A stretch of DNA of 9,046 bases from positions 1-9,046 of the forward strand of contig SFPH01000038.1 in assembly GCA_004552115.1 (NCBI GenBank). The letters run 5' to 3'. This document shows positions 6,654-9,046 of this stretch, piece after piece. The notes below the pieces were generated by a model. The model saw nothing but the letters and a program-made list of their open reading frames with translations. It searched no databases and was not told the origin of the DNA. The first letter of the stretch is position 1. Every line of letters begins with the position of its first letter. Source of the DNA: Bacteroidales bacterium (GTDB lineage: Bacteria > Bacteroidota > Bacteroidia > Bacteroidales > UBA932). The position numbers and the translations under genes were made by a program.

Positions 6654-6778
6654 GCTTACCGCTCACGACCATCTTCGGGTGAAAATCTGACCTCGAAAAT
6701 CTAATTCAAATCTGACGCAATTTATTATTTTCATATTACTAATTCTCCTTTTTCAGGTAAATTATTGACTTTTTGTAT

Positions 6779-6823
6779 GCCATTTTTTTCGTGGAACGCA
6801 TACCGATTCCCGAAAAAAATGGC
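6779..6823. repeat. Long near-perfect palindrome upstream of the oxidoreductase operon
   Basis: GCCATTTTTTTCG (6779-6791) and CGAAAAAAATGGC (6811-6823) are exact reverse complements of 13 bp. Inside, after a one-base bulge, GGAA (6793-6796) pairs with TTCC (6807-6810), leaving a 10-nt loop. GTATGC (6775-6780) also matches GCATAC (6798-6803) in the loop, an alternative pairing. It is not followed by a T-tract on either strand, so it is not a standard terminator. It lies about 95 bp before the oxidoreductase start and could be a regulator site, a cruciform or a leader hairpin. Confidence 0.6.
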
Positions 6824-6827
6824 TAAC

Positions 6828-6854
6828 TTGCAAGATGTAGGACTTGTACATTTG
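6828..6854 (+). promoter_or_regulatory. Possible promoter of the oxidoreductase-DUF1080 operon
   Basis: TACATTTG at 6847-6854 fits the -7 consensus TANNTTTG. The only -33-like TTG (6828-6830) gives a 16-bp spacer, shorter than usual, so the match is partial and may need an activator. The leader would be about 58 nt, and the palindrome would sit just upstream. Confidence 0.4.
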
Positions 6855-6918
6855 ACCACGTTGACAGGCCTGAATTAAGAATGAATAATCATCATACTAT
6901 AACTAAACTAACAACTAC

Positions 6919-8403
6919 ATGAGTAAAGACATTTCAAGAAGGTCGTTCCTGAAGACAGGTACGGCTGCTGCTGTCGGGCTTTCGATGGCGCCGGGCATGT
7001 TCGCTGCCCCAGCTTCCAAAAAGAAGGCGGCTCCTGCCCCGATGGACAGAAAACTCAAGATTCTCGGCGTAGGTATCGGAGGCCGCGGTGCGGCTGTCCT
7101 CAGCGCACTTGAGACGGAGGAAATCATCGGACTCTGCGACGTGGATACCAAGTACGCCGCACACGTTTTCGACCGTTATCCGAATGCGAAGAGGTACACC
7201 GATTACCGCAAGATGTATGAAGAACTTCTCGACGAGGCAGATGCGGTGGTGGTTGCGACTGCGGACCATACCCACGCAATCATTGCAGCTGAGGCTATTG
7301 CCGCCGGAAAGCATGTTTACTGCGAGAAGCCTCTCGTGCATTCAATATATGAGGCCCGTCTTCTCACCAAGCTGGCCGAGAAGCATCACGTAAGTACCCA
7401 GATGGGCAACCAGGGTGCATCCGAGGCAGGTGTGAGAAAGGTCTGCGAGTGGATTTGGAATGGTGAAATCGGCGAGGTTACCAAGGTTGAGGCTTTCACC
7501 GACAGGCCTATCTGGCCACAGGGCCTTCATAGGCCTGAACAGGTTGAGGAAATTCCTTCGACTCTCAACTGGGACTGCTTCATCGGCCCTGCTCCGATGA
7601 GACCTTACAACTCGATCTATACTCCTTGGAATTTCCGCGGCTGGTGGGATTTCGGTACCGGCGCTCTCGGCGACATGGCCTGCCATATTCTCCATCCGGT
7701 GTTCAAGGCATTGAATCTCAAATATCCTGTCAGGGCCCAGGCAAGCTCCACCACTGTTCTTACGGAGTCTGCTCCTAATGCTGAGATGATCAAGTTCGTG
7801 TTCCCGGCCAGGGACAATATGCCTAAGGTTGCAATGCCTGAGGTGGAGGTTATCTGGTACGACGGCGGTCTCAAGCCTGAAAGGCCTGCAGGTCTTGCTC
7901 CGGGCAAGGATCTCAACTATCAGGGAGGCGGCGTGATTTTCCACGGTACCAAGGATACTCTTATCTGCGGATGCTACGGCCGCGAGCCATATCTTCTTTC
8001 CGGCCGCAATCCTGAAGTGCCTCACGTGCTCAGGGAGATTACTCTTTCTCACCAGCAGGACTGGGTACGTTCCTGCAAGGAGCCTTACGAGACCAGGGTA
8101 AAACCTGCTTCAGATTTCTCCGAGGCCGGTCCTTTCACCGAGATGGTTCTCATGGGTGTGCTCGCAGTCCGTCTTGCAGCCCTTAACATCGAGCTTGAGT
8201 GGGATGGCGAGAACATGAGGTTCACCAATATCCCTGACGATGCCACTATCAGGACTGTCATCCAGGACGGATTCTCCATCAAGGACGGTCATCCGACATT
8301 CAAGACCGTGTACACCGATCCTGTGAATGCGAACGAATATGCGAAGGAGCTCATCAAGCATACATACCGCGAGGGATGGAAGCTTCCTGATATGCCTGAA
8401 TAA
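6919..8403 (+). CDS. Gfo/Idh/MocA-family oxidoreductase, Tat-exported
   Basis: A 494-residue NAD(P)-dependent sugar-type oxidoreductase. The N-terminus is a twin-arginine signal (SRRSFLK at 6-12, hydrophobic stretch to MFAAPA), so a folded, cofactor-loaded enzyme should be exported. The Rossmann domain starts at KLKILGVGIGGRG (45-57, the dinucleotide-binding glycines) and continues with GLCDVD (71-76), VVVATADHTHA and the hallmark YCEKP (134-138). The substrate domain contains GNQG (163-166) and GWWDFGTGALGDMACHILHP (241-260), with the usual candidate catalytic His in the last part. Length fits the long exported Bacteroidetes subfamily. The DUF1080 gene begins 26 nt downstream, so the two form an operon. 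That pairing suggests interconversion of glycosides and 3-keto-glycosides outside the cytoplasm; substrate and direction are inferred. Confidence 0.93.
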   Translation: MSKDISRRSFLKTGTAAAVGLSMAPGMFAAPASKKKAAPAPMDRKLKILGVGIGGRGAAVLSALETEEIIGLCDVDTKYAAHVFDRYPNAKRYTDYRKMYEELLDEADAVVVATADHTHAIIAAEAIAAGKHVYCEKPLVHSIYEARLLTKLAEKHHVSTQMGNQGASEAGVRKVCEWIWNGEIGEVTKVEAFTDRPIWPQGLHRPEQVEEIPSTLNWDCFIGPAPMRPYNSIYTPWNFRGWWDFGTGALGDMACHILHPVFKALNLKYPVRAQASSTTVLTESAPNAEMIKFVFPARDNMPKVAMPEVEVIWYDGGLKPERPAGLAPGKDLNYQGGGVIFHGTKDTLICGCYGREPYLLSGRNPEVPHVLREITLSHQQDWVRSCKEPYETRVKPASDFSEAGPFTEMVLMGVLAVRLAALNIELEWDGENMRFTNIPDDATIRTVIQDGFSIKDGHPTFKTVYTDPVNANEYAKELIKHTYREGWKLPDMPE

Positions 8404-8429
8404 CAGATAGTTGGATATTTTAATTCTTT

Positions 8430-9046
8430 ATGACAATGAAAAAGACACTTTATACATTATCGGTCATTGCAATGGCCGCAGCTGTCGCTTCCTGCGGCAG
8501 CAAGACGAAGGCTCCTGCCGAGATTGTGTTCGAGCAGGGGGAAACGGTCGAGACAAAGGTTGCCAATGAGGGTGCTCCTGAGTATATCAGGGTTGACAAG
8601 CCTCAGGTGGACCTGGCTTCAGTCCCGGTTGACAAGGATGGATACTATGTTCTTTTCGACGGCACTTCTCTCAATGGATGGCGCGGCTACGGCAAGGACA
8701 ATGTGCCTTCAAGATGGACTGTTGAGGACGGCTGCATCAAGTTCTCAGGCACCGGTACCGGCGAGGGCCAGACCGGCGAGGGTGGCGACCTTATTTTCGC
8801 CCGCAAGTTCAAGAACTTCATTCTCGAACTCGAGTGGAAGGTTTCGAAGGGTGGCAACTCAGGTATCTTCTACCTTGCGCAGGAGGTAAAGACTGTCCGC
8901 GAGGACGGCTCTGAGAAGTATGAGCCTATCTATATCTCATCTCCTGAGTATCAGGTGCTTGACAATGCGAATCATCCGGATGCTTTCCTCGGGGTTGACG
9001 GCAACCGCCAGTGTTTCCAGCAGGGCGGTATAGGCGGCCCGGTCCT
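8430..9046 (+). CDS. DUF1080 (3-keto-disaccharide hydrolase family) lipoprotein, cut by right edge
   Basis: The first 205 codons of a secreted lipoprotein of the DUF1080 family, a concanavalin-like fold whose characterised members act on 3-keto-glycosides. The signal peptide (MTMKKTLYTLSVIAMAAAVA) ends in the lipobox V-A-S-C22. Family motifs are LFDGTSLNGW (75-84), WTVEDGCIKF, GGDLIFARKFKNF, LELEWKVSKGGNSGIFY (132-148) and SPEYQVLDNANHPDA (171-185). The frame is open to the window end and the typical C-terminal part is missing. ATG 8430 or 8436 can start it; both give a good lipoprotein signal. With the upstream exported oxidoreductase it would complete a two-step route in the periplasm or on the membrane: oxidation at C3, then cleavage of the glycosidic bond. 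Family firm, chemistry inferred. Confidence 0.9.
   Translation, partial: MTMKKTLYTLSVIAMAAAVASCGSKTKAPAEIVFEQGETVETKVANEGAPEYIRVDKPQVDLASVPVDKDGYYVLFDGTSLNGWRGYGKDNVPSRWTVEDGCIKFSGTGTGEGQTGEGGDLIFARKFKNFILELEWKVSKGGNSGIFYLAQEVKTVREDGSEKYEPIYISSPEYQVLDNANHPDAFLGVDGNRQCFQQGGIGGPV

Larger units (their letters stand above)
6515..6918. other. 404-bp gene-free region with RNA-like hairpins and a long palindrome
   Basis: No credible protein is encoded here on either strand. It holds, left to right, an AT-rich stretch with no clear terminator for the lipoprotein gene; a GC-rich block of three hairpins (6587-6653); and an AT-rich stretch with AAATCTGAC twice (6683-6691 and 6708-6716). Next come a 45-bp near-perfect palindrome (6779-6823) and a weak promoter before the oxidoreductase gene. 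By count, 6601-6660 has 39 G/C of 60, whereas 6681-6740 has 16 of 60. That sharp step suggests the block is a distinct element. Confidence 0.7.

Noticed and set aside
6779..6823. Intrinsic terminator reading of the long palindrome
   Set aside because: The T-run is inside the stem rather than after it, and neither strand has a T-tract following the stem. It also lies over 260 bp beyond the lipoprotein stop.
7342..8052. 236-codon open frame on the minus strand opposite the oxidoreductase
   Set aside because: It is a shadow of the Gfo/Idh/MocA gene, whose motifs are fully conserved in the sense frame.
8467..8889. 140-codon plus-strand frame within the DUF1080 gene
   Set aside because: It is the +1 frame of the real gene starting at 8430, which has a lipobox and all DUF1080 motifs.
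1..9046. CRISPR array, tRNA, rRNA or insertion sequence
   Set aside because: No regularly spaced repeats, cloverleaf-like sequence, rRNA segments or transposase were seen on either strand.

Overview
The window looks like the chromosome of a fairly GC-rich member of the Bacteroidales. The grounds are the gene families (TGS-type nucleoside kinase, TonB-dependent receptor with surface-type lipoprotein, exported Gfo/Idh/MocA oxidoreductase with a DUF1080 lipoprotein), start codons without Shine-Dalgarno sequences, AT-rich intergenic DNA, and several matches to the Bacteroidetes promoter (-33 TTTG / -7 TANNTTTG). The genus cannot be fixed from the sequence; an Alistipes-like or Cryptobacteroides-like genome would fit.

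Layout. (1) 2-934 (+): C-terminal part of a nucleoside (uridine-type) kinase cut by the left edge, followed at 993-1154 by a 53-residue rubredoxin that seems to have its own promoter. Both genes end inside a small hairpin that contains the stop codon. (2) 2695-1176 (-): a TolC-family outer-membrane efflux gene broken by an exact 14-bp tandem duplication; removing one copy restores a 501-residue protein. No inner-membrane pump or adaptor gene lies next to it. (3) 2901-6514 (+): an apparent three-gene operon of an AraC-family regulator, a TonB-dependent receptor whose start overlaps the regulator's stop by 8 nt, and a small lipoprotein that looks calycin-like. A good promoter and a 20-bp-period direct repeat, a plausible AraC operator, lie just upstream. 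(4) 6515-6918: a 404-bp gene-free stretch with a compact GC-rich cluster of three hairpins and a separate long, nearly perfect palindrome. (5) 6919 to the right edge (+): a Tat-exported Gfo/Idh/MocA oxidoreductase and a DUF1080 lipoprotein cut by the window end, a pair that fits exported 3-keto-glycoside metabolism.

How the parts work together. The regulator/receptor/lipoprotein set reads as a self-regulated uptake unit for an unknown ligand. The divergent TolC gene may once have shared that control region but appears inactivated or switched off. The oxidoreductase/DUF1080 pair is a separate catabolic unit acting outside the cytoplasm. I did not find a clearly new defence or mobile system. 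The observations most worth following are the frameshifting duplication, the structured 404-bp intergenic region and the cofactor question raised by a Tat-exported dehydrogenase.
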